39,487 bases of DNA from Acidobacteriota bacterium (lineage in GTDB: Bacteria; Acidobacteriota; Vicinamibacteria; Marinacidobacterales; Marinacidobacteraceae): assembly GCA_028877265.1 (NCBI GenBank), contig JAPPGX010000141.1:1-39487 (forward strand), read 5' to 3'. The notes below the pieces were generated by a model. It did no database searches, was not told the DNA's origin, and was given only the letters and a program-made list of their open reading frames with translations. Position 1 is the first letter of the stretch; every line of letters starts with the position of its first letter. Of the stretch, positions 25,374-32,035 are shown one piece after another. The position numbers were made by a program, and so were the translations under genes.

Positions 25374-26431
25374 GCGGCGGACCGGGCGGGCGCCTGCGCA
25401 TCGCGCTGATCACCGGCGGCTCCACGCCGGAGCGCGACGTGGCGCTGGCCGGCGCGGGCGAGGTGCTTCGCGCCCTGCGGGTGGCGGGGCACGAGGTCAC
25501 GGCGGTGGACACCGTGCACGGCGCCCTAGGGCCCGAGCAGGAAGGTCAGTTCCTCGCGCTCCGGGTGGGCCGCAAACCGCCGGCGGACCAGGAACTGGCG
25601 CTGGCGCGCGACCGCGAGGACGTCCCGGGACTCCTTCGCCTGAAGCCGGTCAGCGAGGCTGATCTGGCCTTCCTGGTGCTCCACGGCCTCGACGGCGAGG
25701 GCGGGCTCCTGCAGGCGGTCCTCGAACTCGGAGGCCTTCCCTATACCGGCAGCGGGGTGCTGGCGAGCGCCCTGGCCATGGAGAAGGCCTCGGCCAAGCG
25801 CGTCCTGCAGGGCGCGGGGATTCCCACCCCGCGCTTCGAGATGCTCGAGTTCCAGACCCCGGAGGACCGGCGGGGCGAGATCGAGGCGCTTGGCGCACCG
25901 GTGGTCGTCAAGCCTTCCCGGGGGGGCTCGTCGGTGGGGCTCCGGATCGCCCACGACTTCGACGACGTCCGCTCGGCCGTCGCCGAGGCCCGCTGGCACG
26001 ATCGTTGCGTTTTGGTCGAGGAAATGCTCCCCGGTCGCGAATTCACCGTCGGCATCGTCGGGGAATCCGACGGCGCCGGTCTCGAACCGCTCGGCGTGGG
26101 CGAGATCGTGACCGGCTCCGGGCTCTTCGACTACCACGCCAAGTACACCCCGGGCGTGGCCGAGGAAATCTTCCCCGCGGACATCCCGGAGTCGTTGGCG
26201 CGGGAACTGCGCGATCTGACCGTCAAGACCCACCGGGCGCTCGGTCTGAGGGATTTTTCCCGGGTGGACTTTCGCCTGGACACACACGGCGATCCGTTCG
26301 TGCTGGAGGCCAACACGCTGCCGGGGATGACGACCCGCAGCCTCCTGCCGCAGTCGGCGGCGGTGATGGGGATCAACTTTCCGGCGCTCTGCGACCGGAT
26401 CGCGAGGCTCGCCGCGACCAGGAGGAAGTGA
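25370..26431 (+). CDS. ddl: D-alanine--D-alanine ligase
   Basis: 353 residues from GTG 25370, overlapping the symporter stop as GTGA. This ATP-grasp enzyme joins two D-alanines for the peptidoglycan stem peptide in the cytoplasm. Motifs: GGSTPERDVALAGA (N-terminal substrate loop), VLHGLDGEGGLLQAVLELGGLPYTGSGVLASALAMEK (family signature), VVVKPSRGGSSVG (ATP-grasp lysine and loop), GREFTVGI, DYHAKYTPG (omega loop), and SRVDFRLD followed by FVLEANTLPGMT (metal ligands and D-Ala contacts). The N-terminus is normal for Ddl. The unusual part is the tight coupling to an SSS symporter rather than to mur genes. Confidence 0.95.
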   Translation: MSGGPGGRLRIALITGGSTPERDVALAGAGEVLRALRVAGHEVTAVDTVHGALGPEQEGQFLALRVGRKPPADQELALARDREDVPGLLRLKPVSEADLAFLVLHGLDGEGGLLQAVLELGGLPYTGSGVLASALAMEKASAKRVLQGAGIPTPRFEMLEFQTPEDRRGEIEALGAPVVVKPSRGGSSVGLRIAHDFDDVRSAVAEARWHDRCVLVEEMLPGREFTVGIVGESDGAGLEPLGVGEIVTGSGLFDYHAKYTPGVAEEIFPADIPESLARELRDLTVKTHRALGLRDFSRVDFRLDTHGDPFVLEANTLPGMTTRSLLPQSAAVMGINFPALCDRIARLAATRRK

Positions 26432-26432
26432 G

Positions 26433-27101
26433 ATGACGACCCTCGGTGTTTCCCGGCGCGCGGTCCTGGTTACCGGCGCTGGTCTGCTGCTCGCCCTCGC
26501 GGCCTGCTCACAGGCCGTCCTGGTGCGGCCCGCCCCGTCCTACGAGGCGTTCGCGTTCGAGGCGTCGCTGCCCGCGGCCGCCGCGGTCTTCGTGGACGCC
26601 GACCAGCTCTATCGGCAGGTCCGGATGACGCCCGACCCGGTGGACGGAGACTCCCTGTGCGACGAAGTCACCTATCCGGTGGACGCCCGCGAGGCGCTCG
26701 AGGTGTCGGTGATCGGCACCCTGGAGCGGCTCGTGCGGGACATCGTGCCGACCGCGGCGCCGCTGGACCGCGAGGCGATGGAGGCGCGCGGCCTCGACGC
26801 GGTACTCGTGGTCCGCGCCGATACGTTCAACGTGGGTCTGACAAGCGGGGCGTTCCTGAGCTTCGAGGCGGGCGCCGAACTCACGCTCTCGGTCTCGGCA
26901 TTCACCGGCGACGGCCTGCAGCTACGCGACGTGGTGTTCGGCAACGCCGTCCAGACGGAGAGCGGCATCACCTGCGGCAACGGCTCGGAGGCGCTCGGAG
27001 CGGCCGTCGAGATCGCCATCGAGAACGCGATGACCGAGCTCGGGGAGCTGATCGCGAACTCGCCGGAGCTGCGCGCCTCCCTGGGTGATGCGGGCCCCTA
27101 G
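26433..27101 (+). CDS. Lipoprotein of unknown function, paralogue 1
   Basis: 222 residues. The start at ATG 26433 is supported by AGGAGG eight nucleotides before it, and it lies 1 nt after the ddl stop. Lipobox LALAAC. The mature protein begins SQAVLVRPAPSYEAFAFE and has the elements VFVDADQLYRQV, PVDAREALEVSVIGTLERLV, GLDAVLVVRADTFNVGL and ELTLSVSAFTGDGLQLRDVVFGNA. These look like an alpha/beta periplasmic domain. Two cysteines (SLCDE, ITCGN) may pair. It has no recognisable family. The next gene is a clear paralogue with the same motif order. Confidence 0.8.
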   Translation: MTTLGVSRRAVLVTGAGLLLALAACSQAVLVRPAPSYEAFAFEASLPAAAAVFVDADQLYRQVRMTPDPVDGDSLCDEVTYPVDAREALEVSVIGTLERLVRDIVPTAAPLDREAMEARGLDAVLVVRADTFNVGLTSGAFLSFEAGAELTLSVSAFTGDGLQLRDVVFGNAVQTESGITCGNGSEALGAAVEIAIENAMTELGELIANSPELRASLGDAGP

Positions 27102-27155
27102 CGGCCTGCGGAGTCCGGCAACCGTCGCGCTTCGTCCCGCGACCCGCACCGCGCC

Positions 27156-27836
27156 GTGACAGACCTCGCGGGAGGCAGGGCCAGGAACGGCGCGTTGCCC
27201 ACGGCGCTCATCGCCTGGTGCCTGGGGACGGCGGGGTGCTCGCACGCCGTCGTGGTGCGGCCGGCACCTTCCTACGATGCGTTCACGTTCGAGACGCCCC
27301 TGCCGGCATCGGCAGCGGTCTTCGTGGACGCCGATCAACTGCTTCGGGAGGTCCACGTGGTGCCCCATCCGTCGGGGGACGGAGAGCATTGCATCGGCTC
27401 GCGATACCCGGTCGACGCCCGCGAAGCGCTCGAGGTATCGGTGCTGAGCACCCTGGAGCGGCTGGTGCGCCGGGTAGAGCCGGTCTCCGCTCCACCTGAC
27501 GGCGAGACGATGCAGGCCCGCGGACTCGATTCCGTCATCGTGGTGCGGGTGGACACGTTCCATGCCGGGCTCGCGAGCGGCGCTCTCCAGACCTTCCAGG
27601 CGGGCGTCGAACTGACCCTCTCGGTGTCGGCGTTCACGCGTGACGGCCTGAAACTGCGGGAAGTGGTCCTCGGCAACGGCACGAGGCACCGGAGCGGCGA
27701 CCTTTGCGATACCGGCGCCGAAGTTCTCGGCCACACGGTCGAAGCCGCCATTGAAGACGCCATGACCGAACTCGGAGAAGTCGTTGCCAATTCTCACGAG
27801 CTGCGCGGCTCCCTCGCCGCCCGCGAATTCCGCTGA
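27156..27836 (+). CDS. Lipoprotein of unknown function, paralogue 2
   Basis: 226 residues from GTG 27156. Lipobox GTAGC, then SHAVVVRPAPSYDAFTFE, so the mature start is almost identical to paralogue 1. VFVDADQLLREV, PVDAREALEVSVLSTLERLV, GLDSVIVVRVDTFHAGL and ELTLSVSAFTRDGLKLREVVLGN repeat in the same order. Both cysteines (EHCIG, DLCDT) are kept. The signal peptides differ, so the duplication has diverged there. A spacer of 54 nt separates the two. Function is unknown, and a heteromeric envelope complex is one possibility. Confidence 0.78.
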   Translation: MTDLAGGRARNGALPTALIAWCLGTAGCSHAVVVRPAPSYDAFTFETPLPASAAVFVDADQLLREVHVVPHPSGDGEHCIGSRYPVDAREALEVSVLSTLERLVRRVEPVSAPPDGETMQARGLDSVIVVRVDTFHAGLASGALQTFQAGVELTLSVSAFTRDGLKLREVVLGNGTRHRSGDLCDTGAEVLGHTVEAAIEDAMTELGEVVANSHELRGSLAAREFR

Positions 27837-27874
27837 TCCCGCCAATCCGGGCGCCGTGGCGCCCGAGCGGCATC

Positions 27875-27880
27875 CAGAAT
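27875..27880 (+). promoter_or_regulatory. Candidate -10 box for YtcJ-like gene
   Basis: CAGAAT, then six nucleotides, then ATG 27887. No Shine-Dalgarno sequence fits in between, so this is another possible leaderless start. Confidence 0.35.
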
Positions 27881-27886
27881 AGGGCC

Positions 27887-29602
27887 ATGACGAGTTCCCT
27901 TCCCGGTCGCGCGGTGCTCCCCACCGTGGTGGCCGCCCTCGCCGCCGCCTGCACCGGTCCACCCGAACGAGAACCCGCGGACCTCGTCGTGCGCGGGGGC
28001 GTGATCCACACCGTGGACGCCCGGAACCCGGTCGCGGAGGCTCTCGCGGTGCGGGATGGCCGGTTCGTCTTCGTGGGAGGTGCGCGCGAGGCGGAACGCT
28101 GGGTCGGCGAAGCCACGGACGTGGTCGAACTCGACGGGCGAGCGGTCATTCCGGGACTGATCGACGGACACGTGCACCTGGAATCCGGGCTCTCCCTGAT
28201 CCGCGGAGTGGACCTGACCGGAATCGCGGACCGGGATGAATGGATGCGCCGCATTGCCGCGCGGGCCGCCGAACTGGGTCCGGGAGCGTGGATCGTGGGC
28301 GGGCGCTGGGACCACACCCTGTCCGGCGGCGAGTTCCCCTCCGTCGAGGAACTCGATCCCGTCACCCCCGAGAATCCGGTGGTGCTGTCCGACATCGACG
28401 GACACACCACCTGGGCCAACAGCCTCGCGCTCGAGATCGCCGGCGTTGACGCCACCACCCCGGATCCCCCGGGTGGCCGCATCCTCCGCTACGCCTCGGG
28501 CGATCCGACCGGCATCCTCCTGGAGACCGCCGGCGGACTCGTCGAAGACCATGTCCCGCCGCTCAGCGGCGAAGAGGAGCGCGAGATCATGCGCCAGACC
28601 TTCCGGGTCGCCGCCGGGCTCGGCCTCACCGGAGTCCACACCATGGCGGGACTGGAACGGATTCCGGCCTACGTCGGGTTCGCCGCCGCCGGCGAGTTGC
28701 CGCTGCGGGTGTGGTACGGCGCGTTCGGAGCGGAGGAACGGGTCGACGAGCTGTCCGCGGCGCGCGATGACGCGCGAGGCGCGTTGGCCACCGTGACGGC
28801 GGAGCGGGGGCCAACGTTCGAAGTCGGTTACGCGAAGCTGATGGCGGACGGGGTGCTGTCCGCCCGGACGGCGGCCCTGCTCGCTCCGTACGCCGACGCA
28901 TCCGACGAATCCGGGTTCATGGTGACGGAGTACGACGGCCTCGCCAGCGCGGCGGTCCGGATCCACGAAGCCGGCTTCCCGGTGGCGATCCACGCGATCG
29001 GCGACCGCGCGGTGCGCGCTTCCCTCGACGCCTTCGAGCACGCCGCCGGACAGGGATCGCGTCCGCGGCTCGCCGACCGCATCGAACACATCGAGGTGCT
29101 GCATCCGCAGGACGCCCCGCGATTCGCGGAACTCGGAGTGCTCGCCTCTTTCAACCCGCACCACTGCATCACCGGGATCGACATTTACAACACCGACCGT
29201 CTGGGAGAGTCCCGGGCGGCGTGGTCCTTCGCCTGGGGCGCCGTGCGCGACGCGGGGGCGACCCTGGTGTTCGGCAGCGACTGGTCCACGGCGCCGCTCG
29301 ACCCGCTGCGCCAGCTCTACGCGGCAACGGTCCGGGAAAAACCCGCCGGCGGACCACCGGGCGGGTGGTATCCGGAACAGCGCGTGTCCTGGCGGGAAGC
29401 CCTGACCGCCTACACGCTGGCGCCCGCCGCCGCCGCCGGCTGGGACGGCGCAATCGGCTCGATCGAGGTGGGGAAGTGGGCCGATTTCGTCGTGCTGAGC
29501 GGCGCGGTACCGGACCCGCCCGACCCCTCGATCCTCGATCTGCGGGTCGATTCCACCTGGCTGGGCGGAGCGCCCACCTATCGGGCGGAATCGGACCGCT
29601 GA
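27887..29602 (+). CDS. YtcJ-like amidohydrolase lipoprotein
   Basis: 571 residues of the amidohydrolase-3 group. A lipobox-like LAAAC at residue about 22 suggests an envelope lipoprotein. DLVVRGGVIHTVDARNPVAEALAVRDGRFVFVG is the typical N-terminal beta-sandwich start. VIPGLIDGHVHLESGL gives the HxH metal motif. VGYAKLMADGVLSARTAALL holds the carboxylated-lysine region. AIHAIGDRAVRASLDAFE and DRIEHIEVLHPQD give the further His ligands. VFGSDWSTAPLDP gives the final catalytic Asp. IGSIEVGKWADFVVL closes the sandwich. The substrate is unknown: YtcJ/NfdA relatives hydrolyse N-substituted formamides or other amides. The 3' neighbour is a sulfurtransferase on the same strand. Confidence 0.9.
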   Translation: MTSSLPGRAVLPTVVAALAAACTGPPEREPADLVVRGGVIHTVDARNPVAEALAVRDGRFVFVGGAREAERWVGEATDVVELDGRAVIPGLIDGHVHLESGLSLIRGVDLTGIADRDEWMRRIAARAAELGPGAWIVGGRWDHTLSGGEFPSVEELDPVTPENPVVLSDIDGHTTWANSLALEIAGVDATTPDPPGGRILRYASGDPTGILLETAGGLVEDHVPPLSGEEEREIMRQTFRVAAGLGLTGVHTMAGLERIPAYVGFAAAGELPLRVWYGAFGAEERVDELSAARDDARGALATVTAERGPTFEVGYAKLMADGVLSARTAALLAPYADASDESGFMVTEYDGLASAAVRIHEAGFPVAIHAIGDRAVRASLDAFEHAAGQGSRPRLADRIEHIEVLHPQDAPRFAELGVLASFNPHHCITGIDIYNTDRLGESRAAWSFAWGAVRDAGATLVFGSDWSTAPLDPLRQLYAATVREKPAGGPPGGWYPEQRVSWREALTAYTLAPAAAAGWDGAIGSIEVGKWADFVVLSGAVPDPPDPSILDLRVDSTWLGGAPTYRAESDR

Positions 29603-29658
29603 CGGGGGCCGCCGGGCTGCGCGGCGGATCCTCTGCACCCGTCCCGGAAGCTCACCGC

Positions 29659-29664
29659 TAGGCT
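29659..29664 (+). promoter_or_regulatory. Candidate -10 box for sulfurtransferase
   Basis: TAGGCT, then TTTTCGG, then ATG 29672. The box equals that of rnhB and the spacing is 7 nt, which would put the transcription start at the initiation codon. Confidence 0.4.
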
Positions 29665-29671
29665 TTTTCGG

Positions 29672-30535
29672 ATGAACGGCGTCCCGCGATCCATCGTTTC
29701 CGCCGCCTGGCTCCGCGAGCGGCTTGCGGCCTCGGACTCCGGACTCGTCCTCGTGGATGTCCGTTCCGACCTCAAGGACCCGGCCTGGGGGCGCGCCTGT
29801 TATCTCGACGGGCACCTGCCGGGAGCGGTGTTCGCCGATACCGACCGCGACCTCTCCGCGCCGAAGACCGGGACCAACGGGCGTCACCCGCTCCCCACGG
29901 TGGAGCGGATGGCGGAGGTGTTCGGGCGCCTCGGCATCGGGCCGGACAGCGTGGTCGTCGCCTACGACCACGTCTCGGGACTGTTCGCGGCCCGGCTCTG
30001 GTGGATGCTCCGCTATCTCGGACACGGCCAGGTCGCCGTGCTGGACGGCGGAACGGACGCCTGGAAGCAGGCCGGAGGATCCCTGGTCCCGGGGGAGGAG
30101 ACGCGGACGCCCCGGCGTTTCACCCCGAAGCCGCAGGCGGGGATGGCGCTCGGGGTAGCTGAGGTCGAGGCCGGTCTCGCCGGCGGCGCGCACCTGCTCG
30201 TGGACGCCAGGGAACCGATCCGCTGGCGCGGCGAGCACGAACCCATCGACCCGGTCGCGGGACGGATCCGGGGGGCCCGCAACCATCTCTGGAAGGGCAA
30301 CCTCGATTCGGACGGCCGCTTCCGATCGCCGGAAGACCTGCGCGAGATTCTCGGCGCTCTCACCGGGGACCGGGCGGGACGCCGCATCGTGTGCTACTGC
30401 GGCTCCGGCCTGAGCGCCGCGCACAACGCACTAGCGCTGGAACTCGCCGGCATCCGGGACGTGGCGGTGTACTCGGGATCCTGGTCCGAGTGGTGCGCTG
30501 ACTCCAGCCGTCCGGTCGAACGGGGAACGCCGTAG
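29672..30535 (+). CDS. Two-domain sulfurtransferase (rhodanese/MST type)
   Basis: 287 residues, two rhodanese domains (about 1-140 and 155-285). The first, inactive domain carries VLVDVRSDLKDPAWGRACYLDGHLPGAVFADTDRDLS and RLWWMLRYLGHGQVAVLDGG. The second has VDAREPIRWRGEHEPIDPVAGRIRGARN and the active-site loop CYCGSGLSA, whose central Cys accepts the sulfane sulfur. The loop CGSGLSA is close to CGSGVTA of 3-mercaptopyruvate sulfurtransferases, so either mercaptopyruvate or thiosulfate is the donor. No signal peptide is present, so the enzyme is cytoplasmic. The gene is the last of the long plus-strand run. Two small hairpins and the MITE-like element follow. Confidence 0.93.
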   Translation: MNGVPRSIVSAAWLRERLAASDSGLVLVDVRSDLKDPAWGRACYLDGHLPGAVFADTDRDLSAPKTGTNGRHPLPTVERMAEVFGRLGIGPDSVVVAYDHVSGLFAARLWWMLRYLGHGQVAVLDGGTDAWKQAGGSLVPGEETRTPRRFTPKPQAGMALGVAEVEAGLAGGAHLLVDAREPIRWRGEHEPIDPVAGRIRGARNHLWKGNLDSDGRFRSPEDLREILGALTGDRAGRRIVCYCGSGLSAAHNALALELAGIRDVAVYSGSWSEWCADSSRPVERGTP

Positions 30536-30549
30536 CGGCTCCCGCCGGG

Positions 30550-30593
30550 TTCGCCGTCCGGAAAGGCGAAAGACCGATCCGCCGTACGGATCG
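30550..30593 (+). terminator. Two hairpins after the sulfurtransferase
   Basis: TTCGCC (30550-30555) pairs with GGCGAA (30565-30570). CGATCCG (30575-30581) pairs with CGGATCG (30587-30593) over a 5-nt loop. They follow the stop at 30535 and lack a T-tract, so intrinsic termination is only possible. Confidence 0.3.
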
Positions 30594-30606
30594 AGCGTCT
30601 CGAAGA

Positions 30607-30793
30607 CTAGCAGCCGGTGGTGAAACCCACGTGAGCGCCGAGACGGGTGAGGCGCCCGGCTGACAAGGCGCGTGAGGGAGGAATACCGGGTGTATTCCGA
30701 CCGAAACGCAACGACGAGCGCCTCGCAGAGGCGCGGTTCAGGCGGGATGCATCACCCGTCGAACGCCGCGTGGGTTTTGCCACCGGCTGCTAG
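30607..30793. mobile_element. 187-bp MITE-like element
   Basis: Terminal inverted repeats of 25 bp at 30607-30631 and 30769-30793 match at 23 positions. They start CTAGCAGCCGGTGG and end in the complement. CTAG at each outer end may be a 4-bp target duplication or part of the repeat. The subterminal bases are also mutually complementary (GACGGGTGA near 30645 against TCACCCGTC near 30755). The centre contains GGAATAC-CGGGT-GTATTCC, a 7-bp stem. The whole element can therefore fold into one long hairpin. It encodes nothing and no transposase lies in the window, so it would have to be moved in trans. The IS family is not assigned. Confidence 0.8.
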
Positions 30794-31062
30794 ACCGTCC
30801 GGGCGTCGACTCCGGATTCCGCCGTCTCGATCGGGGCCGGGCGCGGAATCCCGGCAGGCCATTCCGCCGGGTCCGGCCAGTTCTCCGAGAGGAAACGAAA
30901 CGCACGCTCTGCCCGGCGGGTCGTGATCGTCTTGCCCCGGCAAAGCCGGGCCACGGTTTCCCCGCTCCCGGTCGCGTATCGCGAAACGGTGGACACGCTC
31001 CGGCCCGTGTGTTCGGCGAAGAGGCCGCAGAGCTTTACGAGCTGTCGTGCCGTGTCATCCAT
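30790..31062 (-). CDS. Small prophage-type DNA-binding protein
   Basis: 90 residues from ATG 31062 (MDDTARQL). The first 60 residues are helical with an HTH-like stretch (GRSVSTVSRYATGSGETVARLCRGKTITTRRAERAF). Then comes FLSENWPDPAEWPAGIPRP, a Trp/Pro tail that I associate, from memory, with small proteins encoded next to S24 repressors in alphaproteobacterial prophages. It is transcribed divergently from such a repressor-like gene 86 bp away. Its stop codon TAG lies inside the terminal CTAG of the MITE-like element, so insertion may have fixed or trimmed its C-terminus. A weak TTGAGT (31154-31159, minus) and TACACC could be its promoter. Function as a DNA-binding partner is inference. Confidence 0.65.
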   Translation of the reverse strand: MDDTARQLVKLCGLFAEHTGRSVSTVSRYATGSGETVARLCRGKTITTRRAERAFRFLSENWPDPAEWPAGIPRPAPIETAESGVDARTV

Positions 31063-31133
31063 GGCACGCAAGCATGCCACAGAGGGCACAACCGCAGCAA
31101 GTGGACCCGCTGGCCGGACGCATCCTCCTTTGG

Positions 31134-31139
31134 TGTAAT
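31134..31139 (+). promoter_or_regulatory. Candidate -10 TGTAAT and GTGAC direct repeat
   Basis: TGTAAT at 31134-31139, preceded by TGG, lies ten nucleotides before GTG 31149. Two GTGAC pentamers at 31140-31144 and 31149-31153 (9-bp period) could be a repressor half-site pair over the start. This is the shared control region of the divergent regulator pair. Confidence 0.3.
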
Positions 31140-31148
31140 GTGACGGAC

Positions 31149-32030
31149 GTGACACTCAACGGAATAGAGAGATTAAGGAACGCATTTCGCGAGTTGGTGG
31201 AAGCGGAGGGACTTCGGCCCCTCGCCGCGCGAACGGGGATCCCGGTGGGTCAGATCCGGAGCCTGCTCGACGGGCGGGCCGTCCGCGTCACGACCATCCA
31301 GTCCATGACGGAGGTGCTCGGGGTGCGGCTGCTGATCGGACCCGGAACGGGCGACCTGGCATCGGGGTCGCCCTTCCGGGAGAGCGCGGCGGCTACCGTC
31401 CCGGCACTGGAGCGCGTGTCGGCGCCAGCGGTGTTTCCGGAGAGCTACGGCGGGGCCATCGCGACGCCGCTGCGCGATGGAGTCGCCATCGTGAAGGAAA
31501 TGGCCGATCGGGTGGCGACGGCGGCCCAGTCGCTGCTGCAGGTGGCCGCGGGTTGGGAGCCTCCGCCGGGCGCCGCAGCCGCCGGGACCACGGACACCGG
31601 GCCGGCCGAGGATCGCCTGGTGATGATCCCCTTCGCCTCTGGAGTCCGCGTCGGCGATCCCGGTGGGGAGCCCGGGTTCCGTGAATCTCCGGAGCTGGCG
31701 GTGGGAGTGGCGCGGGAGGCGCTGCCGCCCTGGGCGCAGCCGGACCGCCTGGTCTGCATGCGCGCCGCTGACGACTTCATGGACGTCACGGTTCGGGAGG
31801 GAGATGTCGTCGCTTTCGACCCGGGACACACCGAGCCCGTCGATCAGGCTCTCTTCGCCCTCGCCACCGATGCCGGTTCGGTGGTCCGGCGTCTTTCCCA
31901 CCGGGATCGCTGGATCGTGGGTGCGGACAATCCGAACCACCCCGTCCGTCCCCTGTCGGGAGACGACCGTATCCTCGGACGCGTGGCGTGGCACTGGCCG
32001 CGCGATCGGGACGACACCGCAGGCGGCTAG
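31149..32030 (+). CDS. S24/LexA-like repressor lacking catalytic residues
   Basis: 293 residues from GTG 31149 (GTG 31140 is possible). N-terminus about 1-70: HTH of the XRE/CI type (LAARTGIPVGQIRSLLDGRAVRVTTIQSMTEVLGV). Middle: a variable linker. C-terminus from about 160: S24 peptidase fold (VREGDVVAFDPG, then VVRRLSHRDRWIVGADNPNHPV, then ILGRVAWHW). In active S24 proteins the first block reads like GDSMEPT, with nucleophile Ser. Here it is DDFMDVT, so Phe210 takes that place. The general-base Lys of VKRL is Arg247. Self-cleavage should therefore be impossible. It may be a constitutive or ligand-controlled repressor derived from a prophage. Its stop shares CTAG with the convergent panE stop. 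Confidence 0.78.
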   Translation: MTLNGIERLRNAFRELVEAEGLRPLAARTGIPVGQIRSLLDGRAVRVTTIQSMTEVLGVRLLIGPGTGDLASGSPFRESAAATVPALERVSAPAVFPESYGGAIATPLRDGVAIVKEMADRVATAAQSLLQVAAGWEPPPGAAAAGTTDTGPAEDRLVMIPFASGVRVGDPGGEPGFRESPELAVGVAREALPPWAQPDRLVCMRAADDFMDVTVREGDVVAFDPGHTEPVDQALFALATDAGSVVRRLSHRDRWIVGADNPNHPVRPLSGDDRILGRVAWHWPRDRDDTAGG

Positions 32031-32035
32031 CCGCC
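32022..32035. repeat. 14-bp palindrome carrying two convergent stops
   Basis: GGCGGCTAGCCGCC is a perfect palindrome. Its central CTAG gives TAG to the repressor-like gene on the plus strand (32028-32030) and TAG to panE on the minus strand (32027-32029). The coding ends overlap by 4 bp. It may also act as a short bidirectional hairpin. Confidence 0.85.

Noticed and set aside
30672..30926. 84-codon plus-strand ORF across the MITE-like element
   Set aside because: It starts inside the element and runs antisense to the small DNA-binding gene, which has better coding character.
30607..32030. Complete prophage or integrative element
   Set aside because: There is no integrase, structural or replication gene, only a regulator pair and a non-coding element.
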